In this document: positions 1 to 12,214 of the stretch, piece by piece
How the letters are laid out: every line of letters begins with the position of its first letter
How positions within the stretch are numbered: position 1 is the first letter of the stretch
Assembly (NCBI GenBank): GCA_019693395.1
Contig: JAAMXP010001624.1
Span: forward strand, 8,979-46,808
Length of the DNA: 37,830 nt
Direction of reading: 5' to 3'
Source of the DNA: Ettlia oleoabundans
Taxonomy: Eukaryota; Chlorophyta; Chlorophyceae; Chlamydomonadales
Position numbers and translations under genes: made by a program
Notes under the pieces: generated by a model
What the model was told of the DNA's origin: nothing
The model's database searches: none
The model's input: the letters and a program-made list of their open reading frames with translations, nothing else

Positions 1-1192
1 TGCTGCCTGATGCACAAGTATCAAGCCCCACGGACCCTATCTGGTGGTGAACCACCCTTTCCCACCCCTTCTTTTAAAGCCGTTTGCAGCACGCACCAAC
101 TTGCTGTTGAGCGAGGTCTGCGCGCACTTCTGCAGCAGCTGCTTGCGCTCCTCAGGACCCTTGCCGCCAATATCAATTGCCAGCTCCCGCACCCGATCCA
201 CAGCCAGCTGCGCTGCCTGGCGGAAGCTGCGAATAATGCCCTGCAGATAAGAGCCAGGGACGCCGTGCGGTTGGGCAGAATAATGGATCACAGAGCAAGG
301 CCAGAAGCGGGAGAGTGCGGCCAGGCATCGTAAGATGGGCGGCAGCCTGATGGCAGGCGTGCATGCTGTATGGTTGTAATCCGCTTGACAAATTTATTAG
401 CCTAGGTTTAACGTTTCCAGGCGGTTCGATCCGCACATAGTGGGGTAACAAGCTGCTCCGTTTCGACCCAGGCAACAGTGCCAGCAGCAGGCCGGCAGCT
501 CACCCACCTGCGGGTGCACCCCCTCCTCCACAAACGTCTTACTCTCCCTAAGGAACTCTGCCGCAAGTAACACAACCGTGGTGGTACCGTCGCCCACCTG
601 CAGCCGGCATTCCCTTACGAGCTGAGCAGCAAAAAGAAGGGAACTGGCACGGCTGGCAGTCCTGGCTTTAGAGCTCCTAATCAGTAGCGCAGAGGTGCGC
701 AACCAGCGACACTTGGTCCTGCCAGCCTGAACGGCATGGCTGCTGCGTTGTACGCTGCCATTGCAACCACCCACCTCTGCATCCTGTGCCAATGAGATGT
801 CTACTAGTGTTTTGGCTGCTGGGTGCACGATGTCCAAGGTCTTCATGATTGTGGCACCGTCGTTGCTGACCGTCACCGCGCGTTCCGTGTGCATGAGTTT
901 GTCCATGCCGCGAGGCCCCAGCGTAGTACGCACTACATCTGCTACCGCATAGCAGGCGTTGATGTTGCTGACCAGCTGCGGCTTCCCCTGGCTCGTGTCT
1001 GTGCCCTCCTTGAGCAAGATGATTTGTGGTTGCTGCAGGGTGGCAGAGGGGGAGGCGGACGGGTGCAACCATGCTCGACCGCTGCAGATCATGGCGGGCG
1101 CGGCAGCGGCGGGCAGCAACATGTGGGCTGTGTGCCGCCCTCCCAGGCCCAACTGCCGCCCCTCTCACCATGCCAAATGGCATCCCCGCCAT
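1..1192 (-). CDS. CCT7: T-complex protein 1 subunit eta (CCT7), 5' part
   Basis: Subunit of the cytosolic TRiC/CCT chaperonin, the ATP-driven folding chamber for actin, tubulin and other proteins. Four exons are visible on the minus strand: 1192-1169, 1032-775, 597-508 and 240-97; the rest lies beyond the left edge. Phases are 0 at every junction. Exon 1 codes only MAGMPFGM and is followed by GTGAG; exon 2 opens with [17 protein letters not shown], matching the N-terminus I recall for plant CCT7. Group II chaperonin hallmarks follow in order: [22 protein letters not shown], then the nucleotide-binding [15 protein letters not shown]. Exon 4 carries [14 protein letters not shown], also eta-like. 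The family is about 550-560 aa, so roughly 170 residues are present. The gene is divergent from the EF-hand gene starting at 1480. Assignment to eta rather than another CCT subunit rests on the [12 protein letters not shown] start and the PAAKTLVDI segment, and is secure. Confidence 0.95.
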
Positions 1193-1479
1193 CCTGACTG
1201 CCTCCTTTGCGCGATTGCCGAGCCGGCGCCGATGATCAGCTTTGACTGTTGCGTGACTGCAGTGTGCTGGGGCGGAGCAGATGCCTCAGAGGTGCAAAGG
1301 AGGTCTGCGCAGCAATGAAGGGATGCCGCTGTCTGCCGCCTTGGCAATGGCGGGCCTGCTGTGCTGCCTCCCATGGAACTTCCACGCTCCGGTGGGATCT
1401 CGGGCCATCAATTCAATACACCGGCGGTCTTCGCTGTCACTTTGGCACGCTTCCAATACACCAGCGGCTGTCATCAGCG
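1193..1479. promoter_or_regulatory. Divergent intergenic region between CCT7 and the EF-hand gene
   Basis: 287 bases separate the CCT7 start codon (minus) from the proposed EF-hand start codon (plus). It should hold both 5' UTRs and a shared bidirectional promoter. I see no convincing TATA box or other named element. The short frames here have no recognisable protein. Confidence 0.5.
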
Positions 1480-3142
1480 ATGCAGACTCTCGCGGCGGCC
1501 TCAAGGCCGTGCAGCAGCCGCAGCATTGTGCATCAGGGCAGGCCACGAAGGTCCGGATTCAGGCGGGTACATACCGCACCGCCCCGGCGGTCTTTGCCTT
1601 GGGTGCACCCTCCGCTGTTCAAACCTCCTCCGACACTGGGGTATGGCCTGCTTCCGTGTCATGCATGCAGGTTGGTCGTGCGAGCGTCTATTCCGAGCGG
1701 CCCGCACTCCTCGGCGCAGGTCCGGGCTAGGTGCGCCACCCGCCGCTGCCTGCCTGCCGCCTCTGCCCGCTCAGTCGTGCGCGCGGCAGTGATCTTACAG
1801 CCCCCTGCTCTGGGTTCCTCTTTTGATAACTATGACATCGGTACTTTTGCCTTATTGCTTTGTGGAAACTCTGCAGCCGTGTTCCGACTCCTGAAGAGGA
1901 TAGAGAGGTAGCGCACGAAGCCTTCCTGAACGCGTATGGCCAGTCCCATCATGCCCCCAAGGGCATCAAGGGCATGCAGGAGTTTGCTGGAGCGGTGAGT
2001 GTGGCGACGTTCCTAACGTTCATTGCACTGTCAAAAGCTGGAACGCTAGCCTTGAAGCGTGGGGCATGTCACAGTGAAGCGCAGCTGGGCTGGCCTGGCG
2101 GGCGGGCCTGCTCATGGACGCGATTCTATCCCCAGCGCCTTTGGGTTTGGGTTCTATTTCCCATGTACGGGTCCCGCACCATCACTCCTCAGTCCAGTCT
2201 TCTGTGCATGGTTGGCTGAGGTCAGTTTTCTTGCGCTGGTGCTTCCCCCGTGATCGTCCTGCTGCTGCAGCTGTTGGCCCGCCAGCGCATCCCCTCGGGC
2301 CAATACAGTGACCCCCTTGGACACATCTTCGATGAGTTTGACCGAGACCGAGACGGCAGCCTGAACGCGCACGAGGTGGCAGAGGCGCTGCGTTCACGCC
2401 AGGTCAACATAACTGACGAGCAAGCGGGTGGGTATGGGCTAAAGCTGCAGTGTGAGCATCACCAATGGGCAGAGCGGCCTGGGAAACGGTGTTAAAAAGT
2501 GTTGCATTGTGAGCGTATGTCTCTACCTGCACTGTTGTGACGATGGCAGCATGCGAGGCGTGTCCCGCTTACGAGTGCCTGCGCTTGCAGCCTCACTGGC
2601 TCCTTTTGTGCCTGTCCGTTCCTCCCTTCCTCCTCTTCGTTTGGGTGCCACAGTCACCATCTCCTTCTAAATCTGATCCCTGGCTGCAGAGATGTTCATA
2701 GATGCAGTTGATCTGGAGCACCATGCCGTTACTAAGCAGGAGTTCAGGGATCTGATCATCCACATGGCTGCTGCTGACCTGCACATGCGGCGCAGCCAGC
2801 ACACAGAGGAGGAGCAGGGCGAGTGGCTGGAAAGCTCATGGGAGCAGGATGAGGAGATTGTGTCCAAACTCAAGTCAGTTGCTTCCCACCTTGACCCACC
2901 GCGCTCTTGCTGCTCTTGCTGACGCACAGCAACGGCAGTAGGAGGGGGCTGGAAGGGGAGGGAAGAGCTGCTGCAGTTTGGGCAACGCCTCCCTCTGTGT
3001 CCGTGCCTGCCTGGATCATGGCTGTGGGCGGCAGACATTCGCTTCTTGCCTGTGCACAAAGCTCAAGTTGCTGTTCCTGCGGTCCTTCTCTGCTCTTTGC
3101 AGGGGCTGGACAGACCACCTGATGCTGAGACGCTTCAAGTAG
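1480..3142 (+). CDS. EF-hand calcium-binding protein, probably plastid-targeted
   Basis: Six exons with matching phases: 1480-1550, 1671-1730, 1877-1994, 2271-2427, 2690-2873 and 3103-3142, giving 209 aa. The N-terminus (about residues 1-44) is rich in Ser, Arg and Ala, has no acidic residue, and contains VVRAS, resembling a chloroplast transit-peptide cleavage region; plastid location is inference. One canonical EF-hand loop, DRDRDGSLNAHE, has Asp at positions 1, 3 and 5, Gly at 6 and Glu at 12. A second helix-loop-helix follows, with a degenerate loop (VDLEHHAVTKQEF). The C-terminus is acidic, then ends in GWTDHLMLRRFK. I do not recognise a specific subfamily. Exons 3-6 are well supported by coding character and phase. 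The first two exons, and so the start, are a best guess because exon 1 uses a weak donor (GTCCGG). It is followed by the NKAP gene on the same strand. Confidence 0.72.
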
Positions 3143-3756
3143 AAAGTCGCTTGCCCATTGAATGCCCAGCTTTCCGCCAAGCGCGACGCCTAGTGTCGGC
3201 ACAATTGAAGAGCAACCCGCCAAATTGAAGCTCAACCCGCCCTAGGTCTTGCTACATCTCTTGTTTCATTTGAGTGATTACTTAGGTTTTGCACTTGCAG
3301 AACCTGTTCAGAATTTTGCGCCCTCCCTCCTGTCGTCACAAACTGCGCTTCTGGCCGTGTCTGTACAGCCTGCCAATTCCCCCCTTACTGGCTGTGCCAC
3401 TGTCAAGTTGCCTTCCACATGCACAAAAAATGAATCTAAACTCGACATGGTTTGCAACTGCATAGCTTACAACTCTGTTTACCACCTCGTTTGTTTGCTG
3501 CCTTGCATCCCGCTCCGCCCGGTGCGCCTTGTATCATGCATACTCAATAGATGCTTGCCGATCTCATGATGCCATCAACGTTTTGTGAGAATCGTGTTCC
3601 AGACTGCACATGGCTCATAGCAGTGCGCATGTGCAAGCTGCACTCCCACTGGCACCGCACGACAGTGCGCGGCAGCACAGCTGTGCCAGCTGTGACTGCG
3701 TTAAAGGGGTCACACACTGGTTTGCGATAGGGACTACTGCTTCATTTGTCCCGACA
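3143..3756 (+). other. Intergenic: EF-hand 3' UTR and NKAP 5' region
   Basis: 614 bases without a supported gene. It begins with the EF-hand 3' UTR, which has an imperfect 20-base direct repeat at 3203-3241. I found no clear TGTAA signal in it. The later part should be the NKAP promoter and 5' UTR. An open frame at 3249-3569 has no recognisable content. Confidence 0.6.
3203..3241. repeat. Tandem 20-base direct repeat
   Basis: Two adjacent copies of aattgaagagcaacccgcc (second copy differs at two bases), period 20, starting about 60 bases after the EF-hand stop codon. Probably a simple slippage duplication in the 3' UTR. Confidence 0.8.
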
Positions 3757-5677
3757 ATGGGGCGTTCCCGGTCGCCGAGGCGTTCGCCAAGGCGTGCCCG
3801 CAGCCCCGAGCCCTACAGACGGCGCTCAAGATCACCCCGCAGGCGCAGTAGGTCGCCGAGACGCATCAGTAGATCTCCAGAGCCATATCGTCGTCGCAGC
3901 ACGTCACCAAGGCGGCGCAGCCCCGACTACGAGGATCGAGGGCCCCCACGGGACGGCTACAGGCAGAACGGTGGCGGGTGGAGGGGAGAGGAGAGGGGAC
4001 CTGAGCTGCCGACAGAATTTAGGGCACGGTGAGGCTGCAGCGTCCAACCCTCGGCGGCGGCAGTAGCGGCTGCCGGTTGTGCACTTCGGCTGGCTCGTTA
4101 CATCGTTCACATCCCATGGCTTACTGCCTGCAGTGGCGCTGGGGGACGACGCACTGCTGAGAACGGCGACGTAAGCGAGGACGACATCAAGGCCGAGAAC
4201 TATCAAGAGTTGTAAGCCGAGCTGCTTGCTCGCCCGCTGCCAGGCTGCGTGCTTGCCTGCCTTCTCTGCCCTGGCCGCTTAGCTCTTGTTTAGCATTTAT
4301 TGCTGGTCCAGCTTCTGCGAGCTAACCTCCCTGCTGGCGTCAACCGCTGCATCTGCCATCTCAGCATGCAGCCCTTTGTGCAGTATGGCCACAATGTGCT
4401 TGCCCATGCATCTCATTCACCTCCCGCTGCCTCCTGCTTCTTTGCACTGCACACCCCCCACCCCGGCTTACCTGCTCGCTCACCTGCTTCCCCGCCTGCA
4501 CCGTAATTCCCCCATTTCAAACCTTTGCGGATTGCGTCGTTCCTTCCTTCTCCGCAGCCGGCGGTTGAAGCGCGTGAAGATGATGGAGCGCAACATCAAG
4601 TGCATCTGGCGCGTCACGCCCTCCCCGCCACCAGAGGAGCGTGAGCGGTTGATGCGGGAGCATGCCGCTGAGGTGGAGCGTGAGCACCAGGAGCAGCTGC
4701 GGCGGCAGCATGCCTTGCAGCGTGAGCAGGGTGCGGCAAAGGCCAAGGCAGCAATGACGGCGGCGGCAGCTGATGGTCTGGACCCTGAGCTTGCAGCGCT
4801 GGCAGCCACACACGTACCTGCCGACGGCACGGTGGATGGGGACGGCATGGGGCCAGGCACAACTGCGTTGGCTCATGAGGAGGACGAGGTGGAGGCAGAC
4901 ATTAACAGGCGAGAGGCGCAGCTATTCTCCGATTGGATTGAAGAGGCGCGGCGGCATGCCGCAGAGGAGGCTGAGGCACGGCGGCAGGAGGCGGAGGACA
5001 GCGCGCTTGTGGGCCCCGCGGCGCCGCCAATGGGCGCAGGTGGCCAGTATGAGGCAGATTATGGCACACACTTGCGGCCGGGAGAGGGTGAGGCGATGGC
5101 GGCGTTTGTGCAGGCGGGCAAGCGTATCCCGCGGCGTGGTGAGGTGGGACTGGACGCGGAGCAGATTGAGAAGTTTGAAAACATTGGATACGTGATGAGC
5201 GGCAGCAGGCACTCGCGCATGAACGCAGTGCGCATCAGGTGCGCTGTGCTGTTTGGCGCTTCGATCCGCAGCCCGCCTGCAGTGCTGTTGAGGCATCAGG
5301 TGGACAGATGGGAGGCGCTGCAACCTGCCAGTTGCAAGCCGTCCCCACCTCGGGCCCTGCAGTTGGGCAGGAATCAGTCAAGCATGCTTCTGCTGCAGCC
5401 TATGCCACGGCCCCTGCCTGCACTCAACTCATCTACATCTGCACAGATCTACTACAATTTTACACTAGCAACCAATACACGCACCCTGTTTTGGCACACT
5501 CACAGGAAGGAGAACCAGGTATACACAGCTGAGGAGAAGGCGGCGCTGGCCATGTTCAACTTTGAGGAGAACAAGCGCAAGGAGCAGAAGATCCTGGAGG
5601 AGATGCGGCTCCTGGTGGACCGCACGCTGGGACAAGGGGATGAGGAGATGGCGGGGCCAGCGCCACCGCCTGCATGA
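3757..5677 (+). CDS. NKAP: NKAP-family RS-domain protein
   Basis: Homologue of NF-kappa-B-activating protein (NKAP/NKAPL, SynMuv-type), a nuclear spliceosome-associated protein and transcriptional co-repressor in animals. Four exons join in phase: 3757-4028, 4134-4211, 4558-5238 and 5506-5677, giving 400 aa (human NKAP is 415). Residues 1 to about 65 form an Arg/Ser domain made of SPRR, SRSPRR and PEPYRRRS units. A central acidic and Glu/Arg/Ala-rich helical region follows. The diagnostic C-terminal domain begins around AGKRIPRRGEVGL and contains GYVMSGSRHSRMNAVRIRK, then ENQVYTAEEKAALAMFN, nearly identical to the animal domain. FRRLKRVKMMERNIKCIWRV is also family-typical. The start codon opens directly into the RS domain; an in-frame upstream ATG at 3610 is possible but adds no conserved sequence. 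A TGTAA lies at 5858. Confidence 0.93.
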
Positions 5678-6547
5678 GGTGCTGCAGCCTGATCCGCCTC
5701 CTATGCTTTGTAGTGGCAGAAATGGCAAGGGGATGGGGGTTGCGCCGTGCCATCCCACTTCTTGCTGTTGCGGCCGCCAGTTGCCGGTTAAAAAGGTAGC
5801 AGACGGATTTGTGGCGCAACCTTCCTGCTTGCTCGGCCCATCCGTGCCCGACCCCACTGTAAAACGCCTCCAAATCTCTGGTCGTCGTCAGGTATCATGT
5901 CAAATACACACTTCAACCTCAAACAAATCCCAATAAGCTGGTCAGATAGGTCGCAGCGTTTGTGTTTTAAAAGCTGTCTTCAACTGCGAATCAACGCAAA
6001 TGTTCAACTTCCAATGCATGAGCGCATGAGCATGATGTGCTTCCATTTGCTTGGGACAGCTTTACAGCCGTGATTGCTCACGTTCTTGGAAGTGATTCTT
6101 ATGACGAAGCACGTGTTGTCTGTAAACCATAGAGGGCTGGTCAACCCTGCAACTGCACAAGTGATGACTGCCTGCATTTCACCCAGCAGGTGCCACGTCG
6201 GCCATGGTGCGTTAGTCATCACGGATCCAACGCGCATTATGATGGTAACGTCTTCTGGTTCATGCGTACAGCTGTTTTTAATCAACTCCGACGTTTGGTG
6301 AGCAGTCTCCCCCACGTGCCAGTTTCCCGCACCCGGCCTGGCTCTTTCCACGCACTGACGGTGGGTTTGCTCTGTGGATTAGATTTAGCACTTCTTTTCA
6401 CGTGCTTGTATCCACGGTTGGCGGCCTCGCAAAGCTCGAACTAGCTGCAGCCACAACCCCAGTTCGCCAATCTGCCGATCCCGCACACAACCCAAGCTTC
6501 ACTGTGGCTGGCCCACTTGTATGTTGGTATAGGTTGCTTCGAACGAG
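5678..6547 (+). other. Intergenic: NKAP 3' UTR and acetyl-CoA synthetase 5' region
   Basis: 870 bases. The first part is the NKAP 3' UTR, ending near the TGTAA at 5858-5862. The remainder should contain the promoter and 5' UTR of the acetyl-CoA synthetase. A 115-codon frame on the minus strand (6004-6351) has no recognisable domain, so I do not call it. Confidence 0.6.
5858..5862 (+). terminator. TGTAA polyadenylation signal, NKAP
   Basis: TGTAA, the standard chlorophyte polyadenylation signal, 181 bases after the NKAP stop codon. Cleavage is expected about 10-20 bases downstream. Confidence 0.6.
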
Positions 6548-9500
6548 ATGACGACCGTTTATCAGCCCCCTGAGCGCGTGGCCAAGGGCGCACATGTGGA
6601 CTCTCTGGACAAGTATAAGGACATGTATGATCGCAGCTTGAAGGATCCTGAGGTGCGTAAATCGCTGGAACGGGCGGGGCAACGCAGCCTTGGCCAAACT
6701 CCAGACTCCCACTGCACGCTGCCTGCGTCCGACTGCAGGGTTTCTGGGGAGATTTTGCAAGCCAATTTCATTGGAACAAGAAATGGGAGAGCGGCGAAAA
6801 CTTCCACAAGTGAGCAACATCATTGCTTCCTGCTGCCGGTGCCTGCCGGTGCCGCTGCTGGCGGCCCCACTTGCATGCCTCCTGCTGGTCTGCTGCAACC
6901 CACGACACTGCTCTCGATGCCTCCACGCCTGCAGGTACAACTATGACTTGAATAGGGGTGGAATCCACGTGTCTTGGTTCAACGGCGCAGAAACCAATGT
7001 GGTGGGTTGCAGGACACTGTTATGCGGTCCGCTACACTGCCAAACTGGATTTGCTGGTAACAAAAGCACTGCTGGCTTGATAGTTATTTGCCCGTCCAGC
7101 CAGCCACTGCTGCTGTAAAATGCAGCTTCAAGAAGTGACTCAATACGCTCCCGGTCACCGCCACCATCGTATTGCTCCTGATCTCTCCACACATTTCTAC
7201 CATATCATTTCACTCGCTCTGCAGTGCTACAACTGCCTAGACCGCCACGTAAGCGCTGGCCAGGGGAACCGCGTCTGCTTCTACTGGGAGGGCAACGATG
7301 TGGGGCAGCAGACCACCACCACCTACAAGCAGCTGCTGGACCAAGTGTGCCAGGTGGGCAGGGTCCCCGGCCGCTTGCCGCAGCATCCCAGCCTGATAGC
7401 AGGTCCGCAATAACCAGTAATGAAGCCTGCACACTGTGTATAACTGTGAAATTGAAGGGGTCATTGCCAAATGCACAGCCCCAGCCAGCCTTGCGCGCCT
7501 GCCTGCTTGCCACCATACCCTGCCCAATTATCCCTCTTTCCTTCCCACACCCCCTGCCAAGTAACCCTGCCGCTCAGCTCCCTGCGCTCTCCTTTGCTCC
7601 CTCACTCCAGACCTGCTGAATGCGTCAAGCCGTTTCCGCCTGCCTGTTGTTCCCATTCCATGCCCTTCCCTGCTGTCGGCACACCCTGCAGGCCGCCAAC
7701 TACCTAAAGAGCCAGGGTGTGGGCAAGGGTGATGATGTCACCATCTACATGCCCATGATCCCGGAGCTGCCTGCAACCATGGTGCGTGGTATATCATGAT
7801 GTCAGCCTTTTACCTCAACGCACACCTCAACCCACACTTAGTCAGGCTGCTATCTTTCATTCGCGCAAAACTGGGAGTCAACTTTGTGCTCTTGTGATCC
7901 TACTTAATTTACCTTACTCTCAAGCTTCCTCACATGTACCGCCATCCCCTCCTGCCCGCTGCCCCTGCAGCTGGCGTGCGCGCGAATCGGCGCCGTGTTC
8001 TCAGTCGTGTTTGCGGGTTTCTCAGCGGAGAGCCTGGCTGGTCGCATCCAGGATTCCTCACCCAAGGTGGTGGTCACCTGCTCAGCTGTGAAGCGTGGGC
8101 CCAAGCACATTGAGCTGAAGAAAATCGTGGACGAGGTGAGGCGGTACAGCAGCAGTACGATGCGTGTGGCGGTACAGCAGCGGCAACACATATGTGGCGG
8201 TATAGCAGGGGTACAGCCAACTACAAAGAATGAAGGAGGTTGTGTGGTGGCTTCTTGTGAAGCGGCACGCTGGCGGTGATATGCTGCTTGCTGCTAAGGG
8301 CTGAGGCAGCACACTGTCAGTGTGCAGCAGCGTCCTTGTATCTAAGGTTCTGCCCCTTAATGTTCTCGCAGGCCCTTCAAGTTCTGGACACTGAGGAGCA
8401 GGTGCACGTGCCCCGTGTGGTGGTGTACGACCACAAGGCCAGCAGTGTGGAGCGTGCTGCCATCAACATGGTGGAGGGGCGGGATGTGTGGTGGCAGGAC
8501 GTGTTGGCGGATCAGCCCACTGACTGCGAGGTGGCCTGGCTGGATGCGGAGCACCCTCTGTTCAAGGTGGGTGCCGCTTGGCTGGGGTTGGGAGTCAGCT
8601 GTTGACTGGGGATGGGAGCCAGTTCAAGTGGGCTGCTCAAGATTAGTGTGCGGTAGCTGGCTTTCCCATTGGAGGCCTGCCACACATCCCGCCTCGTCCC
8701 GTCTGCCCAGATGCGCCCCTACACTATGCCCCCTCTTTCTTCCCATCCTGCAGCTCTACACCTCTGGTTCCACCGGCAAGCCCAAGGGTGTACTGCACAC
8801 CACTGGCGGCTACATGTGCGGTACGGCGGCCACATTCAAGTATGTGTTTGACTACAAGCCAGAAGACGTGTACTGGTGCACAGCAGACTGTGGCTGGATC
8901 ACAGGTGCGTGGGTGGGTGGGCGGGCTGGTGGGCGGGCAGGCATGGGTAAATGGTGTTTGGAAAGTATGTGTAAGTGGAACCATGTGTACTGATGTACTG
9001 CAGGCTGTGGTTGGATCACAGCGCCTTTCTATGATGGTGTGGTAGAGCTTTGAACCAGCTGCCGCCTTCAACCCTTCCCCATCTTGTGTGACCCTCCCTC
9101 ATTCTTTTCAACCACTGGTCACCTGCGACTTGCATCATGCTACATTGTTTTTGCCCCATGCCCCATGCAGGCCACAGCTACGTGACCTTTGGTCCGCTGC
9201 TGATGGGCGCGCAGCAAATCCTGTTTGAGGGTGTCCCCACCTATCCTGATGCGGGGCGCTGCTGGGAGGTGTGTGACAAGTACAACGTCAGCCTCTTCTA
9301 CACCGCACCCACCGCCATCCGCACCCTGATGGCCTGCGGCGATCAACACGTCACTAAGCACAAGTGAGGAGGGTGGAAGTGAAACTGGTTTTGCGGGTGT
9401 GGCTGTGCTTGAATGGTGGGCGAGCAGGTGATGGTCTGTTTGGACAGCTGGGCTGGTGGGTACATGTGTGTGTCAACAATTATGTTGCCCCTGCCCTTCT

Positions 9501-11929
9501 CACTCATGCGTTAGTTAGCGACAGTTACTTGCGAAGGAGTTGCAGCATTTTCGCCAGGTGCATCCGGTTCAGCCCCAACCGCAACAGTTGCTGCGTGGGT
9601 GGCCCTTGCTGGCAGTAAACGGCAGTGGTGCCGAGGTATCCTGTTCTCGGCCGGCCCTTGCCTGCAGGCGCACCAGCCTGCGCATCCTGGGTACAGTGGG
9701 TGAGCCCATCAACCCAGAGGCCTGGCGCTGGTACTACGAGGTGAGACCCATTGTACTGCCGCATTGGATTGCCAGAAACCCAGTTCAGCTAGGCATCTCC
9801 AGAGTCGGCAGCTCACTCTCTGGCAAGGCTGCTAACGTCGCTGCAACCTTGCCTGCCCACCTGCCCGCTCAACTCTCGTACTTTATGGCTGGCCCCCTCG
9901 CCCCCGCGCCTGAGTGTTTGCTTTCCAGCCTTCCCACTTGCCAGCCTTGCTCCTTATCGTCATGCAATGCCCCCGCCTACCCCATGTTCGCAATGCAGGT
10001 GGTTGGCAACAGTGATGTGTCTGTTGTCGACACCTGGTGGCAGACTGAGACGGGAGCCCACATGATCACACCGCTGCCGGGTGCCACACCCTTGAAGCCA
10101 GGCTCTGGTGGGCGCTTAACTGCTCCCCTCGCTATTATTGCAGCGTTTGTTTCATACCATTCTTTCCTACTATTATAATGCTTGACAAGCACCAATGCAA
10201 CTTATGACTGTCCGCGCCTTCATTGGAGTCCATCCATCTGCAGCAATGCAGAGCTCTCTGCCAGTGGTCTTATGCTTCACGTACTGCTCGGCCAAAGCAT
10301 TACGTCGCGGCGGCACCACACTTCAATTTTCGGCCGCCCTGAGCTAAAGTATCATGTATATCCCTACCGTTGCCACAGCTACGCTTCCCTTCTTTGGTGT
10401 TGAGCCGGCCATCCTGGATGACAAGGGCAATGAGGTGGAGGGGCCAGGACAGGGGTAAGCACAATGCAGTGATGCAACATATTGGTCACAGCAGCCACAC
10501 AGGGCCAAACGGGCAGACGCTCCTAATCTGCCTGGTGCTGCTTAAGCTGCTCCACATAGCACTCGGCCCGCACGATTCCACTTTTCAATGCCCCAACTTG
10601 TACCTGAAACCTCCTGGCCAACCGTCTTCCCCCGCTGCTACCTTACCGATCAAGCCACTTGCCACTTGCTTGGTCCATAACCTTTTCCTGTAACCTCTTC
10701 GCCCACCATTACCCCCGCCACCACCCCACCTCAGTTACCGCGACACACACACACCTCCTCACTCCCAACCCTGCAGCTACCTTGTAATCAAGCGGCCCTG
10801 GCCCTCAATGATGCGCACGGTGGCGGGAGACCACCAGCGCTTTGAGCAGACATACTTCTCACACTACAAGGGCTACTACTTCACCGGAGATGGCGCACGC
10901 CGGGACGAGGACGGGTGAGCCCTTCATTTCGCTTGTGTGTGTGGGGGGGTGTTGATGGGAGATCAGTGCGCAAGTTGGTGGATCGACCAGATCAGCAGGC
11001 TTGGCATATTGCAGGCTTGAGGAGTACATCACCCCCTACACCCCCACTCATCCGTACTTCACCTATGCAACCATCTGTCTCCACCCGCCACCGCACAACT
11101 GCAGCTACTACTGGATCCTGGGCCGCGTGGACGATGTGATCAACGTGAGTGGCCACCGCATCGGCACGGCAGAGGTGGAAAGCGCGCTGGTGGGCCACCA
11201 CCTGTGTGCCGAGGCTGCGGTGGTGCCTGTGGACCACCCCATCAAGGGCCAGGCCATCTACGCATTTGTGACGCTCATGGCGGGGAACGAGTACCCACCA
11301 CAGGAGTCGGTGCGCAAGGAGCTGATTGCACAGGTGCGTGTGGGATGCATGGGCTGCCAGCAGTGGTGGTGGCGGCGGCTGCAGGTGCGGCTGGGGTGGG
11401 CATTTGCATGAGGATGTGCGAGATGTAACGTCCGCTCTCGTTCATGCAAGTGTAAGCACAGCTGGCTGGTATGAGCTGCTCGTCAGCATTGCGGCAATAC
11501 GGTCAGACACAGCAATTTCATGTATCCCAGGAAAAAACGCGATAATGCGGCTGTAGCGTGATACGGAGCCCTGTTGTCTCACCTGTCCTACCAAGTTCCC
11601 TGTCTATCTCCCTGCCTGGAATGAAATTACTGGCTGTCATTGCTTGTTGACTGCCTGCCATTCTAGTCTGATTTCCCATTGCTTGCTTACCGCACATACA
11701 CCTGCCTGTCTCCACCATCCCCCGGCTGCAGGTGCGCAAGGCCATTGGACCCATCGCCACCCCCGACGTCATCCACTGGGCCCCCGGCCTGCCCAAGACG
11801 CGGTCAGGCAAGATTATGCGGCGTGTGCTGCGCAAGATTGCGAGCAAGGAGGAGGATCAGCTGGGGGACACCTCCACACTGGCGGACCCAGGCGTGGTGC
11901 AAACTCTGATTGAGCTGCGAGGGAAGTGA
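6548..11929 (+). CDS. ACS: Acetyl-CoA synthetase (AMP-forming)
   Basis: Converts acetate, ATP and CoA to acetyl-CoA, AMP and PPi (EC 6.2.1.1), feeding acetate into lipid synthesis or the glyoxylate cycle. Fifteen exons join in phase: 6548-6652, 6739-6809, 6935-7001, 7225-7353, 7692-7781, 7971-8135, 8372-8566, 8754-8904, 9171-9363, 9668-9740, 9999-10107, 10379-10454, 10777-10914, 11105-11333 and 11732-11929, giving 662 aa, the usual family length. Motifs in order: P-loop [12 protein letters not shown] (about 276); TWWQTETG (about 425-432), whose tryptophan limits the acyl pocket to acetate; [14 protein letters not shown]; hinge [20 protein letters not shown]; and [10 protein letters not shown] with catalytic, acetylation-regulated Lys near 624. 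The N-terminus ([14 protein letters not shown]) aligns with the mature enzyme and shows no transit peptide, and the C-terminus ELRGK is not a PTS1, so a cytosolic site is inferred. It is convergent with the downstream gene. Confidence 0.97.
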
Positions 11930-12214
11930 AGAAGTCAGCCAATAAGCGAATAGCAGTGCGGCGAGTGAGCGCCCAGCCACCCAGCGACAAGGTGAACAGC
12001 TAGTGAAGCGTGTTGGCAAGCTGAGCGAGGCACCTTCCTGTGTCGCCGGTGTGATGTAGCCGGCTGTGGCAAATCCACTCTGCCAGCGTGGCGCAAACGC
12101 TCATGTAGCTGCATAACACCTGAGCGAGGCGTGTGCTTGTGAACGCCAAACAATCAGCAGCCTCCTGCCGGCCTGATCAACCGCTGCGGGCCCACAGGAT
12201 GAGGCGGTTGCCCC

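Noticed and set aside
397..1152. 251-codon minus-strand frame
   Set aside because: It is CCT7 exons 2 and 3 read through the intron between them; exon borders with consensus sites explain it better.
2126..2270. Possible extra EF-hand gene exon starting near 2141 (AFGFGFYF)
   Set aside because: The flanking exons join in phase 0 without it, and adding it brings a stop or a frame change.
3249..3569. 106-codon plus-strand frame
   Set aside because: No family resemblance or splice context; likely chance frame in the intergenic region.
6004..6351. 115-codon minus-strand frame between NKAP and ACS
   Set aside because: No recognisable domain, unusual composition for this genome, and sits in expected UTR/promoter sequence.
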